DNA from: JASFYU01 sp045046905
GTDB lineage: Bacteria > Bacteroidota > Bacteroidia > Flavobacteriales > Flavobacteriaceae
NCBI GenBank assembly: GCA_045046905.1
Contig: JASFYU010000116.1
Span: 12,135 to 76,134 of the forward strand
Reading direction: 5' to 3'
DNA: 64,000 nucleotides
This document shows, one piece after another, positions 1 to 8,024 of this stretch (the first letter of the stretch is position 1; each line of letters opens with the position of its first letter). Under the pieces are notes generated by a model, which worked only from the letters and a program-made list of their open reading frames with translations, made no database searches and had not been told where the DNA came from. The position numbers and the translations under genes were made by a program.

Positions 1-78
1 ATTAAGATTATAGCAGCCACCTTGGTGTTTCTAGGGGTATATTTGGCAAGTAAAAACCCCTTACCCAATCAGACTTAG
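1..78 (+). CDS. C-terminal end of a membrane transporter, probably EamA/DMT family (partial)
   Basis: Frame 1 is open from the first base and stops with TAG at 76-78. The 25 visible residues contain a hydrophobic segment, LVFLGVYLASKNP, followed by a short polar tail. The LxxLGVYLASK pattern resembles the last membrane helix of EamA-family drug/metabolite transporters. Only the last helix is visible, so family assignment is tentative and the substrate cannot be inferred. Confidence 0.4.
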   Translation: MKIIAATLVFLGVYLASKNPLPNQT

Positions 79-185
79 CATTTAAGAATCGGAAGGAGGA
101 AAGAAACTACCCTTTCATTCAGATAGCTGTCGAAACCAGACCATCTCAAGTGCTCCGAAAGAGAAATAAACCCGCTGTATGGCTA

Positions 186-668
186 TCACTCTGCGATTAA
201 ATTCGACGGGGTTTTTGCAAATTTTCTGGTGTCGGCCTTAGTTAGTATTCGAAAACCCGCAGGTTTTTTCACCGCTTCGAACGCAGCTATCAAATCATCG
301 GGTAAACCGATAAGACTTCTCGTTTTTAAACTGATCCAAGCCCCCAGCATTTCACAGTGTGCTACGTTCACACCCTTACTATCATAAAAATTATGATGAA
401 ATTCAAAGAATTTTCCATCTTCGCTCAAGCCCATAACTTCCATAGAAACACGTATGGGTTTTCCTGGTAACACTTCTTTAAAATAATACATATGTTCATA
501 AAAGACCACAGGGCCAATTTGGTTTTGGGCCATTATCTTTTGGTCGAAACCCATTTCTAACAGAAAAGCAATGCGCGTATGGCTCATAAAATTCAAATAT
601 GCCGAATTTGCCAAATGGCGATTGGCATCTAAATCACTCCAACGAATTTCGAATTCTTTCAAATACAT
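186..668 (-). CDS. acyl-CoA thioesterase, 4HBT hotdog family
   Basis: A 160-residue protein of normal single-hotdog length. Residues 10-21 (WSDLDANRHLAN) match the 4-hydroxybenzoyl-CoA thioesterase signature DxNxH, with Asp14 as the likely catalytic residue. These cytosolic enzymes hydrolyse acyl-CoA thioesters; the acyl substrate cannot be read from sequence. It is divergent from the nitronate monooxygenase gene at 793, and a promoter-like box lies about 40 bp upstream. It is probably monocistronic. Confidence 0.85.
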   Translation of the reverse strand: MYLKEFEIRWSDLDANRHLANSAYLNFMSHTRIAFLLEMGFDQKIMAQNQIGPVVFYEHMYYFKEVLPGKPIRVSMEVMGLSEDGKFFEFHHNFYDSKGVNVAHCEMLGAWISLKTRSLIGLPDDLIAAFEAVKKPAGFRILTKADTRKFAKTPSNLIAE

Positions 669-705
669 ATATTTCTATTATTTTACTATGCACGCATAAT
701 AACGA

Positions 706-739
706 CAAAAATACCATAGTTTTGGAATATAGAACGCAA
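706..739 (-). promoter_or_regulatory. candidate promoter of the thioesterase gene
   Basis: On the minus strand TATTTTTG (706-713) fits the Bacteroidota -7 consensus TAnnTTTG, with a TTG at 737-739 as a -33 element 23 bp away. The predicted leader is about 30 nt. The match is by eye only. Confidence 0.4.
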
Positions 740-792
740 GCCGTAAAAATTTAACTTTAATCCTTATTTTTAAGAAATCAAATTATAGCACC

Positions 793-1767
793 ATGAGTAA
801 AAAAGCATCCTTTATTAAAGATCTTTCTCTACCTGCCATCGCTGCCCCAATGTTTTTGATTTCTGGCCCCAAGTTGGTCATCGAATGCTGCAAAAATGGC
901 ATTGTAGGTACTTTCCCTGCCCTGAATCAGCGTAGCAGTGAGGGTTTTGAAGAGTGGCTGGTAGAAATAAAGACAGCACTACAAAATTTTGAGGCGGAAA
1001 CCGGAAAAAAAGCAGCTCCATATGGGGTAAATCTCATTGTTCATCCTACCAACCCCCGATTAGAAGCCGATATAAAACTGTGTATCAAACATCAAGTACC
1101 TATTATTATCACCTCTTTAGGCGCCGTATCAATGGTCGTAGATGCTATTCACAGTTACGGCGGCCTTGTTTTTCACGATATCGTAAAAAAACGTCATGCA
1201 GAAAAGGCCCAAGAGGCCGGAGTAGATGGCTTAATCCTCGTGGCGGCTGGCGCAGGGGGGCATGCAGGCGCTATAAATCCTATGACCCTAGTAGCCGAGA
1301 TAAAAAAATTCTTTGACAAGACCATTATACTTTCGGGTTGTATAAGTACGGGGCGAGATATTGCATCAGCCCTTCAAATGGGTGCTGACCTCGCTTATAT
1401 GGGTACCCGTTTCATTAACACCAAAGAGAGTAAGGCTCCTGAGGAATATCGACAAATGATCATTGAAGCCGGATCTATTGATGTGGTCTATACAGCTGCC
1501 GTTTCAGGGGTACATGCCAACTTTCTGGGGGCCAGTTTAAAAGCCGCCGGATTTACAGAAGAAGACCTTAAAAAGAATACCAAAATCGATTTCGGAAAAG
1601 AAATGGATACCGAAGCTAAAGCATGGAAAACCATTTGGTCTGCAGGTCAGGGTGTGGCGATAATTGATAATACAGTCAGTGTTGCAGCACTTGTTAAGGG
1701 ATTAAAAGAAGAATTTAGATCGGCTATTGAAGAGCAGCTTACCCTTTTAGAAAATTATCCTAAGTAA
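793..1767 (+). CDS. nitronate monooxygenase family FMN protein
   Basis: A 324-residue TIM-barrel protein of the NMO/2-nitropropane dioxygenase family. Visible marks are the N-terminal PAIAAPMFLISGP segment, the FMN-phosphate loop GAGGHAG near residue 155 and the LSGCISTGRDIASALQMGAD strand-loop. Family members oxidise alkyl nitronates with FMN and O2 in the cytosol, and may detoxify propionate-3-nitronate; the real substrate here is unknown. The start codon follows an AT-rich leader without a clear Shine-Dalgarno, as is usual for this phylum. It is followed by a repeat-containing gap. Confidence 0.85.
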   Translation: MSKKASFIKDLSLPAIAAPMFLISGPKLVIECCKNGIVGTFPALNQRSSEGFEEWLVEIKTALQNFEAETGKKAAPYGVNLIVHPTNPRLEADIKLCIKHQVPIIITSLGAVSMVVDAIHSYGGLVFHDIVKKRHAEKAQEAGVDGLILVAAGAGGHAGAINPMTLVAEIKKFFDKTIILSGCISTGRDIASALQMGADLAYMGTRFINTKESKAPEEYRQMIIEAGSIDVVYTAAVSGVHANFLGASLKAAGFTEEDLKKNTKIDFGKEMDTEAKAWKTIWSAGQGVAIIDNTVSVAALVKGLKEEFRSAIEEQLTLLENYPK

Positions 1768-1770
1768 CTA

Positions 1771-1890
1771 CCTCGAGCTAAGCCAGCCTGCTGGCGAGGC
1801 GGGCGAATGGTGCTAAAAGGAAAGATTATTAATCATTTCGATGCCCTCTCGAGTACTCGAGAGAGTAGTAAACCTACTGGTTGGGAATAA
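1771..1890. repeat. dispersed composite repeat, copy between nitronate monooxygenase and bestrophin genes
   Basis: Contains two perfect or near-perfect palindromes (GCCAGCCTGCTGGC; CTCTCGAGTACTCGAGAG) and the motif GCTAAAAGGAAAG. The reverse complement lines up with 57690-57770: both show CCAGT(A/G)GGTTTA, then a CTCTCGA palindrome, then ATCGAAATG, then TTTCCTTTTA. It is a second, diverged copy of the same interspersed element. No coding potential is seen. Confidence 0.6.
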
Positions 1891-1905
1891 AAAGAGCACA
1901 GACGT

Positions 1906-2910
1906 ATGTACATAAAAAGAAATATCTCTTGGGCCCTCATCCTGAGATTTGCATGGAAAAATCTAATCTTTTTTGCATTGTGGACAGCATTAATCTTTTC
2001 AGCGTATTATTTTTTAGATTGGAAACATATCGACATTCCGTTTCAGCCCTTAAGCATCATCGGTATCGCTGTATCACTTTATATAGGTTTTAAAAATAGC
2101 CAGAGTTATGAACGCTTTTGGGAAGCACGAAAAATTTGGGGCGGGATCGTAAACTATTCTCGTATATGGGCCAATAATGTACTTAGTTTTGTAGAGGATG
2201 GCCATGAGACCAAACGCATTCTGATATATCGCCAATTGGCCTGGGTAAATGCCCTCAGGGTTCAATTAAGACAACCATCAAGTTTTAGTATCAAGGAAAA
2301 CAGGGCCGTAGAAAGAATGTTCGATCGGCACGGAGAACGAAATCCCGTTTGTGCAGGCCTCGATTCTTTTATATCTCCTGAGGAAGATTCCGATTTGGAA
2401 AACAGAAAAAATGTAGCCACCCATTTGTTAAAAAACCAAGGGCAACACTTGAAACAACTCCTTAAAGATAAAAAGATTACGGAATTCGACAAGCAAATAT
2501 TTCACAACAATCTTGAAGAATTATATAATTTGCAAGGAAGGTGCGAACGTATTAAAAATACCCCATTTCCCAGACAGTATGCCTATTTTAGCACCGTATT
2601 TACCTGGATTTTTGTTCTACTACTTCCCTTTGGTCTGCTTTCAGTTTTTGAGTCCGAAATCAAAGAACTGAGAACAATACAACAGCAAGAAATATTTCTC
2701 GGACTTATGATTCCTTTTTCTGTATTAATTTCGTGGATATTCACCACAATGGAAAAAATAGGTAGTAACAGTGAAGATCCTTTTGAAGGAAGAATGAATG
2801 ATGTGCCCATGACCTCTTTATGCAGAGCTATTGAAATAGACCTGCGTGATATGCTTGACGAGGAAAATTTGCCAAAAAAAGTAAAGCCACAGGATAATAT
2901 TCTCTATTAA
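1906..2910 (+). CDS. bestrophin-family (UPF0187) anion channel-like membrane protein
   Basis: A 334-residue integral inner-membrane protein. The N-terminus has the family pattern with an ALILRFAWKNLIFFALW helix, then the conserved FKNSQSYERFWEARKIWGGIVN block at about residues 62-83. Two more helices lie near 225-270, and the C-terminal FEGRMNDVPMTSLCRAIEIDLRDML is typical. Bacterial bestrophins are pentameric ion channels; selectivity (chloride versus cation) cannot be inferred. The gene starts within 20 bp of a dispersed repeat. Confidence 0.85.
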   Translation: MYIKRNISWALILRFAWKNLIFFALWTALIFSAYYFLDWKHIDIPFQPLSIIGIAVSLYIGFKNSQSYERFWEARKIWGGIVNYSRIWANNVLSFVEDGHETKRILIYRQLAWVNALRVQLRQPSSFSIKENRAVERMFDRHGERNPVCAGLDSFISPEEDSDLENRKNVATHLLKNQGQHLKQLLKDKKITEFDKQIFHNNLEELYNLQGRCERIKNTPFPRQYAYFSTVFTWIFVLLLPFGLLSVFESEIKELRTIQQQEIFLGLMIPFSVLISWIFTTMEKIGSNSEDPFEGRMNDVPMTSLCRAIEIDLRDMLDEENLPKKVKPQDNILY

Positions 2911-2946
2911 TGCCTATTATTTCGTCTCATTATGACCCTCCTCTTA

Positions 2947-2975
2947 CCTCTAACCTGAGCTCGACCTAAGATTTG
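2947..2975 (-). repeat. TCTTAGGTCGA dispersed repeat, copy 1
   Basis: The reverse complement reads CAAATCTTAGGTCGAGCTC then AGGTTAGAGG. It shares AAATCTTAGGTCGA(A/G)CTCAGGTTA with the copies at 13715-13751 and 57746-57782. Here it lies in the bestrophin/purF gap. Confidence 0.65.
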
Positions 2976-3110
2976 TTTTCTCTGTTCAGCTAAATCTGGT
3001 CTGCCAATGATGGCCCTAAGTAATGACCAAATAAATAGTTCTGTAAAAGAATGGCTCAACTATCTAGCGACAAGTTCTAGCAACAATACTCTTTGGCTTT
3101 TTGGCAAATA

Positions 3111-3137
3111 AAAAGGCGGAGCATTGCTCCGCCTTTT
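3111..3137 (-). terminator. intrinsic terminator-like hairpin beside repeat module copy 1
   Basis: A perfect 12-bp stem AAAAGGCGGAGC / GCTCCGCCTTTT with loop ATT. Read leftward it is followed by TTTTTATTTG, a good U-tract; read rightward it runs into CCCC. It therefore looks like a terminator of a leftward transcript that contains the conserved block at 3134-3187. Confidence 0.6.
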
Positions 3138-3187
3138 CCCCAAATCTTACCATGAACTTAACCTACTTATGCTATGGTTCTCCAAAA
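3134..3187 (-). repeat. 54-nt conserved module, copy 1
   Basis: On the minus strand this runs from TTTTGGAGAACCATAGC to GATTTGGGGAAAA. It is identical over 54 nt to 63947-64000 and 38-40 nt of it recur at 3527-3567. The plus strand contains ATG 3151, which opens a 24-codon frame beginning MNLTYLCYGSPKVEHY. Function unknown; either the 3' part of a multicopy RNA or a small coding unit. Confidence 0.7.
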
Positions 3188-3496
3188 GTAGAGCATTACA
3201 AAGCTGCTAAAAAACATCTTTGTTGAAATCCCAAATACTTGGTTAAAGTGTATTTTATTGCGCCTTAAAAATAGAATGGTTTTATATGAAGGTGTCGTTT
3301 TCATGGGTAGATACTGACATTGGCCAGGGCAGTTCGAACAGTGTGTTTGTCTTGCTTCCTGGTATTGCTACAAAGACTGTGGGTGGGGTGGCATTAGCCC
3401 GAGCATAACCTACTTGAAGGCAAGGCGGAAACAAAAGACATTAAAACAAACTGATGAGCACGAAGTACGTATTGCTTATACGAGTGGGTGAAAAAT

Positions 3497-3526
3497 AAAA
3501 AAGGTGGAGAAGTCTCCACCTTTTTT
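3497..3526 (-). terminator. intrinsic terminator-like hairpin beside repeat module copy 2
   Basis: Stem AAAAAAGGTGGAGA / TCTCCACCTTTTTT with a very short centre. The stem sequence differs from that at 3111-3137 (GGTGGAGA versus GGCGGAGC) but both arms changed together, so the hairpin is conserved while its sequence is not. On the minus strand the U-tract is TTTTTTATTTTT, stronger than on the plus strand. Confidence 0.6.
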
Positions 3527-3580
3527 GCCCCAAATCTTACCATGAACTTAACCTACTTATGCTATGGCGAACCGAAGGTA
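3527..3580 (-). repeat. 54-nt conserved module, copy 2 (diverged)
   Basis: Shares GCCCCAAATC...GCTATGG (to 3567) with copy 1 in the same orientation 386 bp away. Beyond that point it differs, but in a pattern that keeps the plus-strand peptide: ATG 3542 opens a frame beginning MNLTYLCYGEPKV. Confidence 0.65.
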
Positions 3581-3627
3581 GCTGGACTGTGCTTTCTAGG
3601 AGTCATAAACCCGACGAAAAGCAATAA

Positions 3628-3667
3628 TTATCGATTAAACGCATCAAATCATGCATTTAATCGATAA
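3628..3667 (-). terminator. 17-bp inverted repeat just after purF
   Basis: TTATCGATTAAACGCAT (3628-3644) and ATGCATTTAATCGATAA (3651-3667) pair over 17 bp with one mismatch and a 6-nt loop. It begins five bases after the purF stop. There is no GC-rich stem or long U-tract, so it may be a weak terminator, a 3'-end stabiliser or a protein-binding palindrome. Confidence 0.45.
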
Positions 3668-3671
3668 AATG

Positions 3672-5570
3672 CTAATACGCTCTTTCGTTTTTTCCTTCGT
3701 AAAAATTGATAAAAGCTTTGTTTACTACCCTATTTCCGCCAGGTGTGGGGTAGTCTCCTGTAAAGTACCAATCTCCCAAGTTTTTAGGACATGCCTGATG
3801 CAGGTTTTCAACGGTTTGATAGATAATCTGTACTTCTGCTTTTATTTCTGCGGAACTTAGTAATTCTCCTATTTTCTGAGAAACTTCTTCTGTAGAAAAG
3901 GGCGTATAGAATTCCTTTACGTAATTTATTACGTCTTTATCTTTAGTGTTTACCTGTTTTAGGCATTTCTCATATATTTCCTTGACAAGCTGCATGGTAT
4001 TGTGGTCTTCATGTAGCGCTAAAGCAGCTTTAAAAGCGATAAAATCCTCTAGCTTAGCCATATCTATTCCGTAACAGTCAGGATACCGTATCTGAGGTGC
4101 TGAGGATACCACTATTATTTTTTTAGGAGATAATCGATCCAATATCTTGATGATACTTTTCTTAAGTGTCGTGCCCCTGACTATACTATCATCAATGATG
4201 ACCAAATTGTCACCCTCTTCGACCGAACCGTATGAAATATCATAAATATGAGCCACCAAGTCATCTCTACTACTGTCTTGGGTGATGAAAGTCCTGAGCT
4301 TTGCATCTTTGATAGCCACTTTTTCGATTCTTGGACGGATCTTTAGAATTTCATGTAACTCTTGACTGGTGATTTTTGAACCTATCGAAAGTATCTGCTC
4401 TTCTTTCTTTTTGTTCAAATAATTCTGCGCCTCTTTTACCATTCCAAAAAATGACGTTTCCGCAGTGTTAGGAATATAGGAGAATACGGTATTCTTTATA
4501 TCGTTGTCTATCGATGCTAAAATCTGTGGGAATAGTAATTTTCCCAACTCCTTGCGTTCTTGGTATATTTCTTTATCACTTCCCCTAGAAAAATAAATAC
4601 GTTCAAAAGAGCAGGCTTTCCGTTCAGTCGGTTCTAAAATTTCCTTGATTGATGTATGTCCGTTTTTTTTGATAATAATGGCATGGCCCGGATCCAGCTC
4701 TTTAACATCTTCATAACTTACATTGAAAACGGTTTGAATGGCCGGCCTTTCCGAGGCGACCACGACCACTTCATCATCTTGGTAATAATACGCGGGCCGA
4801 ATACCTGCCGGATCTCGAAGTACAAAGGCGTCGCCGTGACCTATTATACCGGCCATGGCATAACCTCCGTCAAAATTCTTTGCGGCACGCCTCAATATTT
4901 TATTGAGCTTTAAGCGTTCGCCGATAATGGGAGAAGCCTCTTGTTTGGTATACCCCTCCTTTTTAATCTGTTTGTATAGTTTGGCCACCGCATCATCTAA
5001 AAAATGACCAATTTTTTCCATGACCGTAACCGTGTCGGCCATCTCTTTGGGGTGTTGCCCCAACTGTACCAAATTGTCAAAAAGCTCATCTACATTGGTC
5101 ATATTGAAGTTTCCTGCTACCATTATGTTACGGTGCATCCAATTGTTCTGTCTAAGAAAGGGATGAACATTCTCTATACTGTTCTTCCCAAAAGTACCGT
5201 AACGTACATGGCCCAATAAAACTTCGCCTATATAGGGGATATGTTTTTTTTGGAGTGCAACATCGTCAACATATTCAGGATGTTCTTTAAATGCAGAGTT
5301 GATTCGATTATTGATTTGGGCAAATATATCTTGAATGGGTTGTTGGTCGGCAGAGCGCACCCTGCTCATATAGCGTTCTCCTGGCGCCATATCAAGCTTA
5401 ATACTTGCAAAACCGGCACCATCTTGACCACGGTTATGCTGTTTTTCCATCATTAGGTACATTTTGTTTACGCCGTAAAAGGCTGTACCGTATTTTTCTT
5501 TATAGTATTCCAATGGTTTTAGCAACCGGATTACTGAAATTCCACATTCATGTTTAATGGCATCACTCAT
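3672..5570 (-). CDS. purF: amidophosphoribosyltransferase, long Bacteroidota form
   Basis: A 632-residue protein, over 100 residues longer than typical PurF (about 470-510). It transfers glutamine amide nitrogen to PRPP, the first committed step of purine synthesis. The N-terminal Ntn glutaminase domain starts at KHECGI, with Cys9 as the likely nucleophile, and has HNRGQDGAGFAS near residues 45-56. The PRPP-binding loop VIIDDSIVRGTT lies near 450-461, followed by the YPDCYGIDM segment. Extra length comes from insertions in the glutaminase half and a C-terminal tail ending in a WYFTGDYPT-like motif. A terminator separates it from the upstream PfkB gene. Some Flavobacteriaceae carry a second, short PurF elsewhere; I cannot tell whether this one is the main enzyme. 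Confidence 0.85.
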   Translation of the reverse strand: MSDAIKHECGISVIRLLKPLEYYKEKYGTAFYGVNKMYLMMEKQHNRGQDGAGFASIKLDMAPGERYMSRVRSADQQPIQDIFAQINNRINSAFKEHPEYVDDVALQKKHIPYIGEVLLGHVRYGTFGKNSIENVHPFLRQNNWMHRNIMVAGNFNMTNVDELFDNLVQLGQHPKEMADTVTVMEKIGHFLDDAVAKLYKQIKKEGYTKQEASPIIGERLKLNKILRRAAKNFDGGYAMAGIIGHGDAFVLRDPAGIRPAYYYQDDEVVVVASERPAIQTVFNVSYEDVKELDPGHAIIIKKNGHTSIKEILEPTERKACSFERIYFSRGSDKEIYQERKELGKLLFPQILASIDNDIKNTVFSYIPNTAETSFFGMVKEAQNYLNKKKEEQILSIGSKITSQELHEILKIRPRIEKVAIKDAKLRTFITQDSSRDDLVAHIYDISYGSVEEGDNLVIIDDSIVRGTTLKKSIIKILDRLSPKKIIVVSSAPQIRYPDCYGIDMAKLEDFIAFKAALALHEDHNTMQLVKEIYEKCLKQVNTKDKDVINYVKEFYTPFSTEEVSQKIGELLSSAEIKAEVQIIYQTVENLHQACPKNLGDWYFTGDYPTPGGNRVVNKAFINFYEGKNERAY

Positions 5571-5584
5571 TCTATATAACTATT

Positions 5585-5608
5585 AAAAAAGCCCCGATTT
5601 ATCAGGGC
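5585..5608 (-). terminator. intrinsic terminator after the PfkB gene
   Basis: On the minus strand GCCCTGA-TAAA-TCGGGGC forms a 7-bp stem (one G-T pair) followed by TTTTTTAATA. It starts 7 bases after the PfkB stop and ends 15 bases before the purF start, so purF may depend on read-through or its own promoter. Confidence 0.65.
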
Positions 5609-5614
5609 AAATAT

Positions 5615-6541
5615 TTATTGTAACTCGATATCAAATTGTGTCAAGGCCTTGAACTGATGTAGCCTTTTGTTGATTTCGTCTCTTGTTAAATCGCGCATTC
5701 GCTCTGTGCCAAAACGTTGAACACAGAAAGATGCCAAGTTGGATCCGTGTATCACGGCATTCTTCAAGTTATTGAAGGTCGTATTGCCTGTTGCCGCCAA
5801 ATACCCTGCAAAACCCCCTGCAAAAGTATCGCCAGCGCCCGTTGGGTCAAAAACTTCTTCTAACGGAAGGGCAGGTGCAAAAAACACATTGTTCTCATGA
5901 AATAATAAAGCCCCGTGCTCTCCCTTTTTTATGACAACGAATTTCGGCCCCATTTTTTGTATTTTTTCTGCTGCTTTCACCAAAGAATACGTATCGGTCA
6001 ATTGTCGTGCTTCCTCTTCATTGATAGTCAAGACATCAACATGCTTTATGACTTCAGTCAATTCTTGCAAGGTATTGTCCATCCAAAAATTCATGCTGTC
6101 CAAAATTATTAGTTTAGGACGTTTCTCCATTTGGTCAATTACACTCATCTGAATGTTCGGATGCAGGTTTCCTAGCATGACTACATCGGCATCCTTGTAA
6201 TTTTCAGGAACAACAGGCTTGAAATCGGCCAGAGTATTCAACTCAGTGACCAAGGTGTCTCTAGAATTCAAATCGTTGTGGTATTTTCCCTTCCAAAAGA
6301 AGGTTTTGCCACCTTTGACGATTTTAAGACCCGATAAGTCAATATTTTTATTGGAAAGTAGGTCGAGATATTCTTGTGGCATGTCATCTCCTACAACTGA
6401 TACGATAGCAGAATCAACCTCAAATTGTGAAGCTGCCAAACCAATAAAGGTTGCCGCTCCACCCAAAATTTTGTCTGTCTTTCCGAACGGAGTTTCAATA
6501 GCATCGAAGGCAACAGTACCCACGATTAAAAGTTTGCCCAT
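5615..6541 (-). CDS. PfkB/ribokinase-family sugar or nucleoside kinase
   Basis: A 308-residue protein, usual PfkB length. It starts MGKLLIVGTVAFDAIETPFG, has GGAATFIGLAASQF near residues 27-40, and carries the catalytic anion-hole motif DPTGAGDTFAGGF near residue 236, where Asp is the general base. Family members phosphorylate sugars or nucleosides with ATP. Its place next to purF, rnhA and purN hints at a nucleoside or ribose substrate, but this is inference only. Confidence 0.85.
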   Translation of the reverse strand: MGKLLIVGTVAFDAIETPFGKTDKILGGAATFIGLAASQFEVDSAIVSVVGDDMPQEYLDLLSNKNIDLSGLKIVKGGKTFFWKGKYHNDLNSRDTLVTELNTLADFKPVVPENYKDADVVMLGNLHPNIQMSVIDQMEKRPKLIILDSMNFWMDNTLQELTEVIKHVDVLTINEEEARQLTDTYSLVKAAEKIQKMGPKFVVIKKGEHGALLFHENNVFFAPALPLEEVFDPTGAGDTFAGGFAGYLAATGNTTFNNLKNAVIHGSNLASFCVQRFGTERMRDLTRDEINKRLHQFKALTQFDIELQ

Positions 6542-6661
6542 TAAACCTGAAATTTAGTGCAAAGATACAGTATTGAAATGCCAAAGTCCAGAGCGGTACC
6601 AACCAAGTTATCAAAAATCTTTAAAAGCATTGTTTTACGGTTAAGGGGTAGCCAGTAAACA

Positions 6662-7297
6662 TTATTTTCTGCCAAAATCTGCAGGAACCTCACCCCACGC
6701 CTTGGTCTCCCATTTTACGACAGGCGTATGGTATGTATTATTTTTGAGCCAGTCAACGGCACGACGAATCAATTCAAAAAGCGCTTCGTTCTTTTTGGTC
6801 TCTGCCAATTTGGTGTTACAGTTTTTCTTTCGAACCCAGCTCATGGCCGTTCGTGAATCGGTATAGATGATACGGTCGCTATTTTTTTGCTTTAAAAAGG
6901 CAAGACCATGTACAATGGCCAAAAACTCTCCTATATTATTGGTGCCTTCAGGAAAAGGGCCTTGCCTGAACAATTTTTTCCCCGTTTTTGTATCAACACC
7001 TTGATACTCCATAATACCCGGATTACCACTTGAGGCGGCATCAACAGAAATAGAGTGGTAATTCGGATTTCCAATTTTGAAAAGCTGCTCACGAGAAAGA
7101 GAAGTTTGCCCTTTGGTTTTCCCTTTATAGTCTTCATAAGTGCCGTTGAATGCTTTTTTTGCCATTTCAAAACTGGGAAATGATTTGTACTGCGCTCCTT
7201 TATATCCTTTAATCGCCGCCTTACAATCAGCCCAAGCGGTGTAAATACCAGGCCGTTTGCCTTTCCATACAGTATAGAATTTTTCTTTTTTGGCCAT
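6662..7297 (-). CDS. rnhA: ribonuclease H with N-terminal viroplasmin (RNA-binding) domain
   Basis: A 211-residue protein. Residues 1-50 form a viroplasmin-like RNA/DNA-hybrid binding domain (FYTVWKGKRPGIYTAWADC). The RNase HI domain follows, with acidic catalytic residues visible in ISVDAASSGNPG, NNIGEFLAIVHG, IIYTDSRTAM and the final ADFGRK. It cleaves RNA in RNA-DNA hybrids in the cytosol. Its ATG overlaps the purN stop by one base (TAATG), so the two are translationally coupled. Confidence 0.93.
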   Translation of the reverse strand: MAKKEKFYTVWKGKRPGIYTAWADCKAAIKGYKGAQYKSFPSFEMAKKAFNGTYEDYKGKTKGQTSLSREQLFKIGNPNYHSISVDAASSGNPGIMEYQGVDTKTGKKLFRQGPFPEGTNNIGEFLAIVHGLAFLKQKNSDRIIYTDSRTAMSWVRKKNCNTKLAETKKNEALFELIRRAVDWLKNNTYHTPVVKWETKAWGEVPADFGRK

Positions 7298-7863
7298 TAT
7301 ACGCCCAATAGTTTCGCTATAGTTCTAGGAAAGTGCTCATATTCTAACTCATGAACCTTTTGGGCTATAGTCTCAACCGAATCATCAGGCAGTATTTCTG
7401 TTTTTACCTGGTGTATAATAGCACCCTCATCGTAGTTTTTACTCACATAATGGATAGTAATCCCCGTTTCAGCCTCTTTATTCTCTTTAACGGCCTGATG
7501 TACCTTCATACCATACATTCCTTTTCCACCATGTTTAGGCAAAAGCGCAGGGTGAATATTAACGATTTTATCTGGGAAGTTCTCAATGATTTTTTCAGGA
7601 ATTTTCCATAAAAATCCGGCAAGGACAATCAGGTCGGGATCAAAAGATCTCAAAATGTCGAGGACGCAATCAGTCATATGAAAAGCATTTCTGTTAAAGT
7701 ATAATGCATTAACATTCAACCTATTACACCTGTCCAAAACCTCGGCATCTCTTTTGTTCGTAAGCACTACAGCTATAGTAACCTCTGGCTTGAGATGAAA
7801 GTAATGTACTATGTTTTCAACATTGGAACCAGAACCAGAAGCAAAAAGTACAATACGTTTCAT
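7297..7863 (-). CDS. purN: phosphoribosylglycinamide formyltransferase
   Basis: A 188-residue GAR transformylase that moves a formyl group from 10-formyl-THF to GAR in purine synthesis. Visible marks: N-terminal FASGSGSNVENI (phosphate binding), ILAGFLWKIP near residue 80, and NIHPALLPKHGG with the catalytic His-Asn region; the late Asp is in YDEGAIIHQ. It is first in a two-gene unit with rnhA, and divergent from acpP. Confidence 0.95.
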   Translation of the reverse strand: MKRIVLFASGSGSNVENIVHYFHLKPEVTIAVVLTNKRDAEVLDRCNRLNVNALYFNRNAFHMTDCVLDILRSFDPDLIVLAGFLWKIPEKIIENFPDKIVNIHPALLPKHGGKGMYGMKVHQAVKENKEAETGITIHYVSKNYDEGAIIHQVKTEILPDDSVETIAQKVHELEYEHFPRTIAKLLGV

Positions 7864-7983
7864 ATGTAGATTTGGCGTTGCCGAAGAAGAATTATTTTGG
7901 AGCTAAAATACCACTCTTGCATTTAAAATTCTTAAATTACAATACATTTTAACCACAAATAGTGTTATTAAACCAAAGTTTTT

Positions 7984-7991
7984 TATTTTTG
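7984..7991 (+). promoter_or_regulatory. candidate -7 box of acpP
   Basis: TATTTTTG fits TAnnTTTG and would give a leader of about 30 nt before the acpP ATG at 8025. A clear -33 TTTG is not seen at the normal spacing. Confidence 0.4.
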
Positions 7992-8024
7992 CCAACAATT
8001 TAAATTTTTAAAACAAATATTATT

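Larger units (their letters stand above)
2911..3671. other. 761-bp gene-free, repeat-rich interval
   Basis: Between the convergent bestrophin and purF genes. It holds one copy of the TCTTAGGTCGA repeat (2947-2975), two hairpin-plus-block modules (3111-3190 and 3497-3580) and a 17-bp inverted repeat (3628-3667). Short reading frames exist after each block (see findings), plus a possible 40-codon frame from ATG 3286, without homology that I recognise. No tRNA-like cloverleaf was found. Confidence 0.7.

Noticed and set aside
3286..3408. 40-codon frame starting MKVSFSWVDTDIGQG between the two hairpin modules
   Set aside because: No recognisable homology, no repeat in the other copies, no start signal.
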